Positions 1-6,077 of a stretch of DNA of 14,036 nt are shown here, piece after piece; the stretch's first letter is position 1; every line of letters starts with the position of its first letter. The translations under genes and the position numbers were made by a program. Below the pieces are notes generated by a model that worked only from the letters and a program-made list of their open reading frames with translations, did no database searches and was not told where the DNA came from. This DNA is from Clostridia bacterium (lineage in GTDB: Bacteria > Bacillota_A > Clostridia > Oscillospirales > CAG-272): contig JAFTRB010000185.1 in the NCBI GenBank assembly GCA_017462445.1, positions 1-14,036 of the forward strand, written 5' to 3'.

Positions 1-1
1 A

Positions 2-115
2 GCAGAAAGCGACGTTTACGACCAACAGGCGTATATGCATACGTCGGCGGAAGGAAACGGCGGTAGTAAACAAAACCTAATGAAAATGGAGAAAACCGTA
101 GGTTTTCAACCTTGA
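2..115 (+). CDS. Possible 3' end of a gene entering from the left edge (unidentified)
   Basis: Reading from base 2, the frame stays open for 37 codons and stops at TGA 113-115, just before a terminator hairpin at 138-172. The predicted tail has the ending MEKTVGFQP and shows no recognisable domain. The other two forward frames are also open for part of this stretch, stopping at 64-66 and 78-80, so the frame choice rests only on length and on the terminator placement. I cannot name the product. Confidence 0.2.
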   Translation, partial: AESDVYDQQAYMHTSAEGNGGSKQNLMKMEKTVGFQP

Positions 116-137
116 TTTTTTAGTTCACATAAAAGTT

Positions 138-180
138 ATGGACGAGGCACAAATTTATTGCACCTCGTCCATTTTGTTTA
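138..180 (+). terminator. Rho-independent terminator
   Basis: Ten-base-pair stem ATGGACGAGG (138-147) with CCTCGTCCAT (163-172). Three more inner pairs (CAA/TTG) lie beyond a 2x2 internal loop. The hairpin is followed by a T-rich tail, TTTTGTTTA. It probably ends the transcript that enters from the left edge. The reverse-strand side is followed by a weaker T run, so it may also partly stop transcription from the 71-aa gene. Confidence 0.7.
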
Positions 181-256
181 CGGGTAGCCTCGATGAAGCA
201 GCCCCTTTTTATTCGGTTTTTGCTGAATGCCATACACCCGGGAACAGGGCTTGCCC

Positions 257-472
257 TTACCTGTTATAATAGTGATAAATGCTCATCGAGTCACCAAATA
301 GCACATCGCCGATAAACATACCCGAGCAGCAGGCTTGAATGCCGTATTCCCGAGGGATCAGGTTGCTTCTGCCATAATGGTCAGCCTCAGCCTTTGTCTC
401 AAAAACCGCAAGGATTCTCTCCTCGTCTCCGCTAAAAAGTGTAACCGCGTACTTAATCTGCATTTCGTTCAT
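257..472 (-). CDS. Small protein of unknown function (71 aa)
   Basis: Encodes a 71-aa soluble, acidic protein with no signal peptide or membrane segment. A clear Shine-Dalgarno AGGAGA lies about six bases before the ATG at 472, which makes it more credible than an ordinary short open frame. Visible features are a possible beta-strand start (MQIKYAVTLF), a charged helix-like stretch (FETKAEADHYGRS) and a Cys-Cys pair near residue 49. Small proteins opening in this style (xYAVTxF... F.TKAEA..YG) are, to my recollection, common accessory genes in clostridial genomes, often near mobile elements; that is an impression, not a search result. It is a lone reverse-strand gene between a terminator and the B12-riboswitch operon. 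Function unknown. Confidence 0.6.
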   Translation of the reverse strand: MNEMQIKYAVTLFSGDEERILAVFETKAEADHYGRSNLIPREYGIQACCSGMFIGDVLFGDSMSIYHYYNR

Positions 473-520
473 TTCAGTTCTCCTTTTGTCTTATATAGTC
501 GGACTTCGCTTGCTTCTGTG

Positions 521-526
521 ATTATA
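521..526 (-). promoter_or_regulatory. Possible -10 box for the 71-aa gene
   Basis: The reverse strand reads TATAAT here, about 50 bases upstream of the ATG at 472. No convincing -35 box is found at 16-18 bases spacing. The assignment rests on the perfect -10 hexamer alone. Confidence 0.35.
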
Positions 527-591
527 GTATACGATAGCATAAGTCCCATAAAACGGACAGTAAAAAGCGGTATAAAATATCAAATAAGCTG

Positions 592-620
592 TTGACTTTT
601 TTATCCTTCTGTGCTACAAT
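592..620 (+). promoter_or_regulatory. Sigma-A promoter of the B12-riboswitch operon
   Basis: TTGACT (592-597), a 17-base spacer, then TACAAT (615-620): one mismatch in each hexamer and ideal spacing. Transcription would start near 627, shortly before the cobalamin aptamer, so the aptamer lies wholly within the leader of the lipoprotein mRNA. Confidence 0.8.
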
Positions 621-639
621 GACTTTACAAAAGAATAAA

Positions 640-785
640 CGCGATGCATCAAGGCGCAAGCCTGTTGTCGGTGGCTCTGCCATCGGGGTTGAGGAAATAG
701 CGGTGAGAATCCGCAGCAACAGCCATTACCGTATTTTCCATCAAGGAATAAGTCGGAATGCTCAACGCACCGTGACTCATAGAAG
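640..785 (+). ncRNA. Cobalamin (B12) riboswitch aptamer
   Basis: The leader carries the core marks of the cobalamin riboswitch family. There is a hairpin GCGG-TGAGAAT-CCGC (700-714), equivalent to the conserved GGTGAAAATCC element. It is followed by AGCAACAGCC, in the place of the GC(A)GCCCCCGC B12-box region. Further on come a small hairpin TTCC/GGAA (736-748) and the 3' element AAGTCGGAATGC (750-761). GTTGAG (688-693) pairs with CTCAAC (761-766) to close the core. The family senses coenzyme B12 or related cobalamins and usually represses transporter or biosynthesis genes. Two terminator hairpins follow at once, and the controlled gene encodes a transcobalamin-like lipoprotein, which agrees with this call. 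The outer stem and exact ends were not resolved by eye; the J region is divergent from the textbook consensus. Confidence 0.75.
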
Positions 786-814
786 GTCCCTCGGGCAGAC
801 GGGGGGAGCGAGAC

Positions 815-838
815 GGATAGGGCAGGCTATCCCTTTTT
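815..838 (+). terminator. First (weak) terminator hairpin of the riboswitch expression platform
   Basis: Stem GGATAG (815-820) with CTATCC (827-832), loop GGCAGG, followed by C and five T. It is only six pairs, so weaker than the next hairpin. It lies between the aptamer and the lipoprotein start and could respond to cobalamin binding. Confidence 0.5.
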
Positions 839-840
839 GC

Positions 841-867
841 GCACCCGTGGAGGGTGCTTTTATTTTA
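841..867 (+). terminator. Second terminator hairpin of the riboswitch expression platform
   Basis: Stem GCACCC (841-846) with GGGTGC (852-857), loop GTGGA, followed by TTTTATTTTA. It is a compact GC-rich intrinsic terminator about 40 bases before the lipoprotein ATG, and most likely the main switch that stops transcription when cobalamin is bound. Confidence 0.75.
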
Positions 868-905
868 TCCTTTTGATATTTCTCATAAAAAGAAAGGATA
901 CAAAA

Positions 906-1343
906 ATGAAAACAGCAAAAAGAATTCTGACTCTCTTTTCCGCGCTTCTCCTGCTTCTCGCTTTAACTCTCTCGCTTGCCTCCTGTGGCGAGCAGATTGA
1001 TGCGGAGGGCTTATGGGCTAACGCAACCTACCGCAGCGACAAAACCTTTGGCAGTGGCGAAAACACCTTCTCTGTTACGGTAAAGGTAGAGGAGCAATCT
1101 GTTACCTTTACAATTAAAACCGACAAGACCGTCGTTGGCGAGGCTCTTATTGAGCACGAGCTTATTGAGGGAGAAATGGGAGACTTTGGAATGTACATCA
1201 AATCGGTAAACGGTATTCGCGCCGATTACGATGTGGATAAGGCATATTGGGCGTTCTACATAGACGGCGAGTATGCGCTGACAGGCGTCGATATGACACC
1301 TATTGAGGAAGGCAAGACCTATGAGCTTGTCTACTCAAAATAA
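906..1343 (+). CDS. B12-regulated lipoprotein with DUF4430 (transcobalamin-like) domain
   Basis: Predicted 145-aa surface lipoprotein. The N-terminus is a positively charged MKTAKR followed by a long leucine-rich stretch, with lipobox L-A-S-C and the lipid-modified cysteine at residue 27. The C-terminal half (about residues 60-145), with GMYIKSVNGI, KAYWAFYIDG and the ending GKTYELVY, fits the DUF4430 family, which is related to the C-terminal domain of human transcobalamin and intrinsic factor. The start is ATG 906, preceded by AAAGGA. An in-frame upstream extension would cover the terminator and has no ribosome site. The leader holds a cobalamin riboswitch and the next gene, an ECF S component, overlaps it by 23 bases. 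I infer that it captures cobalamin or another corrinoid outside the membrane and hands it to the transporter. Ligand binding itself is not shown by the sequence. Confidence 0.85.
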   Translation: MKTAKRILTLFSALLLLLALTLSLASCGEQIDAEGLWANATYRSDKTFGSGENTFSVTVKVEEQSVTFTIKTDKTVVGEALIEHELIEGEMGDFGMYIKSVNGIRADYDVDKAYWAFYIDGEYALTGVDMTPIEEGKTYELVYSK

Positions 1344-1893
1344 TCAAGCATCTTCGACAGAGAGAATAAGGAATAACTCCAGAAGAATAAAGGAAACCTG
1401 CATATTCGCTATGCTTGGCACGATCCTTTTTGCAGGCAAAATCATTATGGAGGCGTTCCCCAATATTCACTTTGTCGGAATGCTGATAATGGTATATACA
1501 GTCACCTTCCGCCTGAAGGCGTTGATACCCATATACATATATGTGGTAATAAGCGGAGTATACGGTGGCTTTGCCGCCTGGTGGGTGCCGTATCTCTATA
1601 TATGGACGGTCCTTTGGGGGCTAACGATGCTTCTTCCAAGGAAAATGCCGAGCTGGCTTGCCTGTATTATATACCCCTTGGTATGCTCGCTCCACGGCTT
1701 TGCCTACGGAACGCTGTACGCGCCTGCGCAGGCTCTCCTTTTTGGCTTCAATTTTGAGCAGACGATCGCTTGGATTATATCAGGCATCCCCTTTGATATC
1801 ATTCACGGTGTCAGCAATCTCTTCACAGGAATGCTGGTCCTGCCACTTTCAGCACTCCTCCTTCGCCTGAAGGCGAAATATATTGATAACTGA
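1321..1893 (+). CDS. ECF transporter S component, probably for cobalamin or a corrinoid precursor
   Basis: A hydrophobic protein of 190 aa with five or six membrane helices. It has family-type motifs: AMLGTILFAGK in the first helix (the small-residue face that docks the T component), PNIHFVGMLIMVYT, AWWVPYLYIWT and GIPFDIIHGVSN near the end. These fit energy-coupling factor substrate-binding subunits. No ATPase or T subunit is nearby, so it should use a shared (group II) module encoded elsewhere. ATG 1321 is chosen because GAGGAAGG lies eight bases upstream. A TTG start at 1303 would be possible but has no better site. The overlap with the lipoprotein gene suggests translational coupling. Because the operon is under a cobalamin riboswitch, the substrate is likely cobalamin (CbrT-like role) or a lower-ligand compound such as alpha-ribazole (CblT-like role). 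The sequence alone does not decide. Confidence 0.8.
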   Translation: MSLSTQNNQASSTERIRNNSRRIKETCIFAMLGTILFAGKIIMEAFPNIHFVGMLIMVYTVTFRLKALIPIYIYVVISGVYGGFAAWWVPYLYIWTVLWGLTMLLPRKMPSWLACIIYPLVCSLHGFAYGTLYAPAQALLFGFNFEQTIAWIISGIPFDIIHGVSNLFTGMLVLPLSALLLRLKAKYIDN

Positions 1894-1901
1894 CAGCCTT
1901 G

Positions 1902-1931
1902 GGGCTATCTCGTTTTCGGGATAGCCCTTTT
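1902..1931 (+). terminator. Terminator after the B12-uptake operon
   Basis: An 11-pair stem runs from GGGCTATCTCG (1902-1912) to CGGGATAGCCC (1917-1927), with a T-G wobble and a TTTT loop. It is followed by only four T. It separates the transporter operon from the next promoter, which starts three bases later. Confidence 0.8.
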
Positions 1932-1933
1932 GC

Positions 1934-1962
1934 TTGACATTTGATTAACTTTGCTGTATAAT
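1934..1962 (+). promoter_or_regulatory. Perfect-consensus sigma-A promoter of the recombinase-like gene
   Basis: TTGACA (1934-1939), a 17-base spacer and TATAAT (1957-1962): both boxes match the consensus exactly. The start codon at 1985 follows after about 22 bases, leaving a short leader with the ribosome site AAGAAGG. Confidence 0.85.
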
Positions 1963-1984
1963 GGTAACGTAACAAAAAAGAAGG

Positions 1985-2833
1985 ATGAATGCAAAAATGT
2001 GTGAAGAAATAAAGACATCAACCCGTGGCGAAAGCGTAAGCAAAAGGCTAATGCAAAATGCGCAGGAATGCAGATATAACGGCGGTCCGATTCCCTTTGG
2101 CTACTATGTAGACGGGGATAAGCGCTATCAGGTCGATGCTGCTTTGGCGCCCGTGGTTGAAGAAATTTTTGAAATATATGTGTCGGGCGAGTCTATCTCT
2201 AAAATTATAGAGGACCTTAATGCTCGCGGATATCAAACATCAAAGGGCGGTAGCTTTAATAAAAACTCACTCCCTCGCATCCTTGCAAACAGATTCTATA
2301 TCGGCGAATATACCTATGATAATGTGGCTATTCCGGGCGGTGTACCTGCTATTGTAGCCGTAGAGCTGTTTGATAAGGCTAACGCCAAGCTCTCCGGTAA
2401 AAAGCGCACAGCGGGGAACGGCGAGACCAAGGCGAAATACATTCTCACAGGACGCATTTTTTGTGATATCTGCGGCTCTACTCTTCAGGCGGATAGCGTA
2501 AAGAAGTCAGGCGGAGCAGTGTATCGCTACTATAAATGCCGCGGATTTAAGCAGCATAGCTGCGACCGAAAGGCGGTAAAGAAGGAGTGGCTTGAGGCCT
2601 TGGTGACGGGTGCGGTAATGAAATGGCTTAAGGAGAGCTGCCACCCCTCATTTGGTAAATATTCCGAGCTTGATATGTCTATTGACGATAATAGGGAGCA
2701 GCTTATAGCCGAGCTTGTGAAGGAAATCAGGCTTCATTACGCCTTTGTTTGTATTGTCTTGACAGTCCCGGAGGCAGAGCCTATAATCGAGCCTTGCGAG
2801 GAAAACCCCTTCAATAAAAATAAAAAGGCTTAA
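1985..2833 (+). CDS. Large serine recombinase lacking the catalytic domain (282 aa)
   Basis: Matches only the DNA-binding part of large serine recombinases, which are usually 450-600 aa. Residues 15-35 (ESVSKRLMQNAQECRYNGG) correspond to the end of the linker helix. About 35-130 form the 'Recombinase' domain (GPIPFGYYVD, IIEDLNARGYQTSKGGSF, IGEYTYDN). About 155-195 form the zinc-ribbon domain, with C160-x2-C163 and C185-x7-C193. The N-terminal resolvase domain with its active-site serine is absent. The coiled-coil stretch normally after the zinc ribbon is also mostly missing before the ending VKEIRLHYAFVCIVLTVP. It cannot recombine DNA alone. The frame is intact, with its own perfect promoter and the ribosome site AAGAAGG, so it may be a retained DNA-binding protein rather than simple decay. 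Alternatively it is a remnant of a lost integrative element. Confidence 0.8.
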   Translation: MNAKMCEEIKTSTRGESVSKRLMQNAQECRYNGGPIPFGYYVDGDKRYQVDAALAPVVEEIFEIYVSGESISKIIEDLNARGYQTSKGGSFNKNSLPRILANRFYIGEYTYDNVAIPGGVPAIVAVELFDKANAKLSGKKRTAGNGETKAKYILTGRIFCDICGSTLQADSVKKSGGAVYRYYKCRGFKQHSCDRKAVKKEWLEALVTGAVMKWLKESCHPSFGKYSELDMSIDDNREQLIAELVKEIRLHYAFVCIVLTVPEAEPIIEPCEENPFNKNKKA

Positions 2834-2847
2834 ATAACGAAAATAAC

Positions 2848-2888
2848 AAAAGCATTACGCACGCTTATTTTGTGAGTAATGCTTTTTT
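2848..2888. terminator. Bidirectional terminator between recombinase-like gene and AraC gene
   Basis: An 11-pair stem runs from AAAAGCATTAC (2848-2858) to GTAATGCTTTT (2876-2886), with an inner CAC/GTG helix (2860-2862 with 2872-2874). Six T follow on the plus strand, and TTTTGTTATTTT on the reverse strand. It serves both converging genes. Confidence 0.85.
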
Positions 2889-2907
2889 ATATGCTTATTC
2901 GGAAGAA

Positions 2908-3804
2908 CTAAATCATCTCACGCGACATCCGCCGAAATTCGGTTGAGCTAACTCCGTGCGCCGCCTTGAACACCCTTGACATATGGGCTGCATCATAGAA
3001 GCCGACGCGCTCGGCGATCTCGGGTACCGTTGCGTTGGTATTCCTTAAAAGCGCCTCGGCTACCTCAAGCCGACGCCTTGTAATGTACTCGTTGGGCGTG
3101 CATTTGCATATCCGCTTGAATATTCGTACAAAGCTGCTCCTTGATAGCATAGCCTCGCGAGCAAGCCTGTCTATCGTCAGCTTTTCCATATATTTATCCT
3201 GAATAAGAGCCAAGGCTCTCATAAAGGAGGCGTCTGCTCCTCTCGGTCTTATATCCGTAAGCGCGTAGAGCGAGTTGTAAATATCGCATATTCTGCTTAA
3301 GAAAATGTAAAAAGAGCCTGTGCATTCAAAGAACTCTGAAATGCTTTTATTCTTGCGGCTGTATCTTCTATCGTCTAAAATGCCGAGTATGCTCTTGAAT
3401 TGCTCCTCGTCAAGATGCAGATGGAAGGGCGTCTTCACGCTCGCTCTTATCATCGGCTCCAGGCTGAAGAGCATAGAAAAGCCCGGGATTTGCTCAAGCT
3501 CGGTAATATTTCTCTCAATAAAACGGTTGCTTACCAGGATATGATAAACATCAAAGCCCTCTCCGCCCGTGTAACCGTGCTCCATTTCAGGCGGTATTAT
3601 AAAGACATCTCCAACCACGGCGGGAATTTCGTTTTTCTCAATGTGATGCGAGCCGCTTCCTTGGACAACTATATTTATCTCAAAAAATTCCTGCTTGTGC
3701 ATTCCGATCTCATAGCTCTCCATAACAAAGAATTGCACATTTTCAAGAGCGTGTGAAAAGGTGTCGAGGGAGGTGTAGTAATAGGTTGTATCCTTGTATA
3801 GCAT
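2908..3804 (-). CDS. AraC-family transcriptional regulator with cupin sensor domain
   Basis: A 298-aa protein of standard AraC/XylS size. The N-terminal part (about residues 20-85) is a cupin-like ligand pocket, with FFEINIVVQGSGSHHI, then VGDVFIIPPEMEHGY. The C-terminal 100 residues hold two helix-turn-helix motifs: LTIDRLAREAMLSRSSFVRIFK and, in the signature helix, VPEIAERVGFYDAAHMSRVFK. A good ribosome site, AAGGAG, lies just before the ATG at 3804. It is divergent from the glycyl radical enzyme gene with 108 bases between the starts, so it is the obvious candidate regulator of that operon, most likely an activator that senses the substrate. The effector cannot be read from the sequence; cupin-AraC proteins of this build often respond to sugars or related small molecules. 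Confidence 0.9.
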   Translation of the reverse strand: MLYKDTTYYYTSLDTFSHALENVQFFVMESYEIGMHKQEFFEINIVVQGSGSHHIEKNEIPAVVGDVFIIPPEMEHGYTGGEGFDVYHILVSNRFIERNITELEQIPGFSMLFSLEPMIRASVKTPFHLHLDEEQFKSILGILDDRRYSRKNKSISEFFECTGSFYIFLSRICDIYNSLYALTDIRPRGADASFMRALALIQDKYMEKLTIDRLAREAMLSRSSFVRIFKRICKCTPNEYITRRRLEVAEALLRNTNATVPEIAERVGFYDAAHMSRVFKAAHGVSSTEFRRMSREMI

Positions 3805-3850
3805 ATTTTCTCCTTGAACCGATTATACAAATTAAAAGGTATATTATGCA

Positions 3851-3879
3851 TTGATGATAGCACATTTTTATGATAAAAT
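3851..3879 (+). promoter_or_regulatory. Probable promoter of the glycyl radical enzyme operon
   Basis: TTGATG (3851-3856), a 17-base spacer and TAAAAT (3874-3879) lie 33 bases upstream of the ATG at 3913. The ribosome site GGAGG (3901-3905) follows. The spacing to the divergent AraC gene leaves room for regulator sites around 3806-3850. I found no convincing paired AraC half-sites by eye. Confidence 0.6.
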
Positions 3880-3912
3880 CAATATGTAAATAATATTTTT
3901 GGAGGTATATCT

Positions 3913-6072
3913 ATGATCAGCGAAAGAATTCAAAGCATGGAAAAAATCTCTCGTGAGCGTGGCATTTGTGGAATGCCAACTCATTTTGAAAAGGATTATC
4001 ACTCGTCGGCGTTGGGTATATACAAGGATTTGCCGCACTGGGAGCGGCTTGCCAGGTCGATGGCTTTTGCGATAGAGAACCAGGAGGTTTTCGCCTACCC
4101 CGATGACCGCATTGGCGGAAGAATATACTACAATCACGAGGAAAGGGTAGAGGAGAGGTGTCCCGCCCTTGATCCGGACACCGAGGCTATTGAGAAATTC
4201 AATGCTATCTGTCCCGAGGGGGCAGAGCTGATGAACAAGCAGCTTATCGGTACATCTGCAAAGGGACATATAACATGGTTTTTCGACAGGATACTTACCC
4301 ACGGTGTAGAGGGCTTCAGGGCGAGTTACGAAAAGGCTCTTGAGAATGCAAGCGACAAGCTTGCCGAGGAATTTTACCGCGGAGTAATAATTATGCTCGA
4401 CGCGCTTCTCGCTTTTAACGATAAGCATATCTCTGCCTACGAGGCTCTCGGTAATACCGAGCTTGCTGAAAGGATGAGGAGAGTTCCCCGCTATCCTGCG
4501 GAAAGCTTCCGTGATGCGGTACAGGCGTTCTATATGCAGCACATTGTTGTTATGCGAGAGAATCCCCACGGCGGTAACGGTCCCGGAAGGCTTGACTACT
4601 ACCTGTGGCCGTATCTTGAGCGCGATTTGAAAAAGGGAATATGCACTTTGGATGAGGCAAAGGAAATCATAGACGAGCTGTTCCTTCGCATCAACGAGCG
4701 TATATATAACTTCGATGCCTGGGTTGAGGCGATAGTGGTTGGAGGCACATATCCAAACGGCGCATCGGCGGTTAATCCTCTTACCTACATTATGACAAGA
4801 TCCGTTATAGACCTGAATATAACCCATCCGTCTATATATGTCAGAATTCCGGAAAATCCTCCTAGGGAGCTGATAGAGCTTTGCGCAGACTATATGCTCT
4901 CGGGAAACAATAGGGCGCAGATACTTTACGATCCCGCCGTAATAGGCGCTCTCGTTAAAAACGGACACCCCTTCCGTGATGCAGTGGAGTATGCCTGCGG
5001 AGGTTGTATGGAGGTAGGAATTCAGGGAATGACCTCAGATTTCCTATATATTGGTTGGCAGAATACAGCAAAGATTCTTGAGCTTATGGTAACGGGCGGT
5101 ATTTGCTTGCTTACCGGTCAGCCTGTAAAGGGCTTCCTTGCGACAAAAAGTCTGGTGGGATATTCCAGCTTTGAGGACTTCTATTCCGACTTTATAGAAG
5201 AGGCAAAAAGGCTTACTCATCTCTTCTGCAAAAAGCAGGATATATACAGCGAGGTGGCAGAGCGCAACCGTCCTATGTACCTTCTTTCTTCCATGGTTGA
5301 CGATTGCCTTTCCCGAGGCAGGAATATGCACGGCGGTGGCGCAAAATATCACGATTACGGTGGAAATCATATCGCCCTTCCTAATGTTGCAGACGGACTT
5401 TACGCCATTAAGGTTGCGGTATTTGATAAGAAGATATGCACAGCCGAGGAGCTTATCGAGGCCATGAAGGCTAACTATGTCGGCTATGAAAAGCTTCAGG
5501 CAAGGCTTAAGAAAATAGAGAAATACGGCATGGACAATGACGAGGTAGACGAGCTTGCAAGGCGCGTTATGACCGATTTTGCCAATATGTATCACTCCTA
5601 CCGTACAAGGTGGGGAGGAAAGGGTAAGCCTGTCACCTTAACCTTTGTTTACTCTCCTATTGCCGCCCGTGTGCTTGGCGCTACCCCCGACGGCAGACCT
5701 GCCCACAGCCTTGTGGCTCACGGAGTAGGACCTGCCAACGCCTCTATGAGAAAGGGACTTACCTCGGCCCTCAATTCCTGTGGAAAGATGCCCTTTGACT
5801 CCTTCTCGGGTGGAGCATCTACAATGTGGGATTTTGACAGCTCGTATGCCTCCAGAGAGGTCGTATCTGCCGTGCTTAACAGCTTTATGGAAAAGGGTGG
5901 GCAGATTTTCCAGGGCAACACCACTCCGGTTGAGGAATTGATTGCCGCCAGGGATAATCCCGAGGGCTTTGAGCATCTTATGGTGCGCGTTGGAGGTTAT
6001 TCTGCCAGATTTGTTCACCTCAGCCGCGAGCTACAGGACGAGATTATTTCCAGAGTTCGTCACGGTGGATAG
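3913..6072 (+). CDS. Glycyl radical enzyme of unassigned substrate (PFL-like family)
   Basis: A 719-aa anaerobic radical enzyme of the pyruvate formate-lyase superfamily. The C-terminal glycyl radical motif RVGGYSARF puts the radical on Gly695 (codon 5995-5997). The thiyl-radical cysteine is Cys365 in ACGGCMEVG, and Glu367 two residues later matches the Cys-x-Glu pair of dehydratases, lyases and decarboxylases such as glycerol dehydratase, CutC, HypD and the arylacetate decarboxylases. The Cys-Cys pair of true pyruvate formate-lyase is absent. Other landmarks are GTSAKGHITWFFDRIL, GGNGPGRLDYYLWPYL and GGGAKYHDYGGNHIALPNVAD. It is shorter than characterised eliminases, which are about 780-850 aa. 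Cys362, three residues before the radical cysteine, is unusual. GGAGG precedes ATG 3913. Its activase follows after five bases, and a divergent AraC regulator suggests substrate induction. No microcompartment genes or targeting peptide are visible. The reaction is not known; general inference is radical C-O, C-N, C-S or C-C bond cleavage. Confidence 0.9.
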   Translation: MISERIQSMEKISRERGICGMPTHFEKDYHSSALGIYKDLPHWERLARSMAFAIENQEVFAYPDDRIGGRIYYNHEERVEERCPALDPDTEAIEKFNAICPEGAELMNKQLIGTSAKGHITWFFDRILTHGVEGFRASYEKALENASDKLAEEFYRGVIIMLDALLAFNDKHISAYEALGNTELAERMRRVPRYPAESFRDAVQAFYMQHIVVMRENPHGGNGPGRLDYYLWPYLERDLKKGICTLDEAKEIIDELFLRINERIYNFDAWVEAIVVGGTYPNGASAVNPLTYIMTRSVIDLNITHPSIYVRIPENPPRELIELCADYMLSGNNRAQILYDPAVIGALVKNGHPFRDAVEYACGGCMEVGIQGMTSDFLYIGWQNTAKILELMVTGGICLLTGQPVKGFLATKSLVGYSSFEDFYSDFIEEAKRLTHLFCKKQDIYSEVAERNRPMYLLSSMVDDCLSRGRNMHGGGAKYHDYGGNHIALPNVADGLYAIKVAVFDKKICTAEELIEAMKANYVGYEKLQARLKKIEKYGMDNDEVDELARRVMTDFANMYHSYRTRWGGKGKPVTLTFVYSPIAARVLGATPDGRPAHSLVAHGVGPANASMRKGLTSALNSCGKMPFDSFSGGASTMWDFDSSYASREVVSAVLNSFMEKGGQIFQGNTTPVEELIAARDNPEGFEHLMVRVGGYSARFVHLSRELQDEIISRVRHGG

Positions 6073-6077
6073 ATCCA

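Noticed and set aside
592..876. Forward open frame of 94 codons across the B12 leader
   Set aside because: It runs through the riboswitch and both terminator hairpins; the start lies in the promoter and the translation shows no family features.
1303..1320. TTG start for the S component
   Set aside because: ATG 1321 has a GAGGAAGG ribosome site at good spacing, and the extra six residues are not needed by the family.
1509..1874. Palindrome CGCCTGAAGGCG occurring twice in the S component gene
   Set aside because: Both copies encode the same Arg-Leu-Lys-Ala peptide in helix-end positions; codon bias explains them without a repeat element.
3868..4968. Long reverse-strand open frame (366 codons) over the start of the glycyl radical enzyme gene
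   Set aside because: The opposite strand encodes a clear conserved enzyme; the reverse translation has no domain and would overlap the divergent control region.
3913..6072. Calling the radical enzyme a true pyruvate formate-lyase
   Set aside because: The Cys-Cys active-site pair is absent, a Cys-x-Glu pair is present, and the activase has two extra ferredoxin clusters, which pyruvate formate-lyase activases lack.
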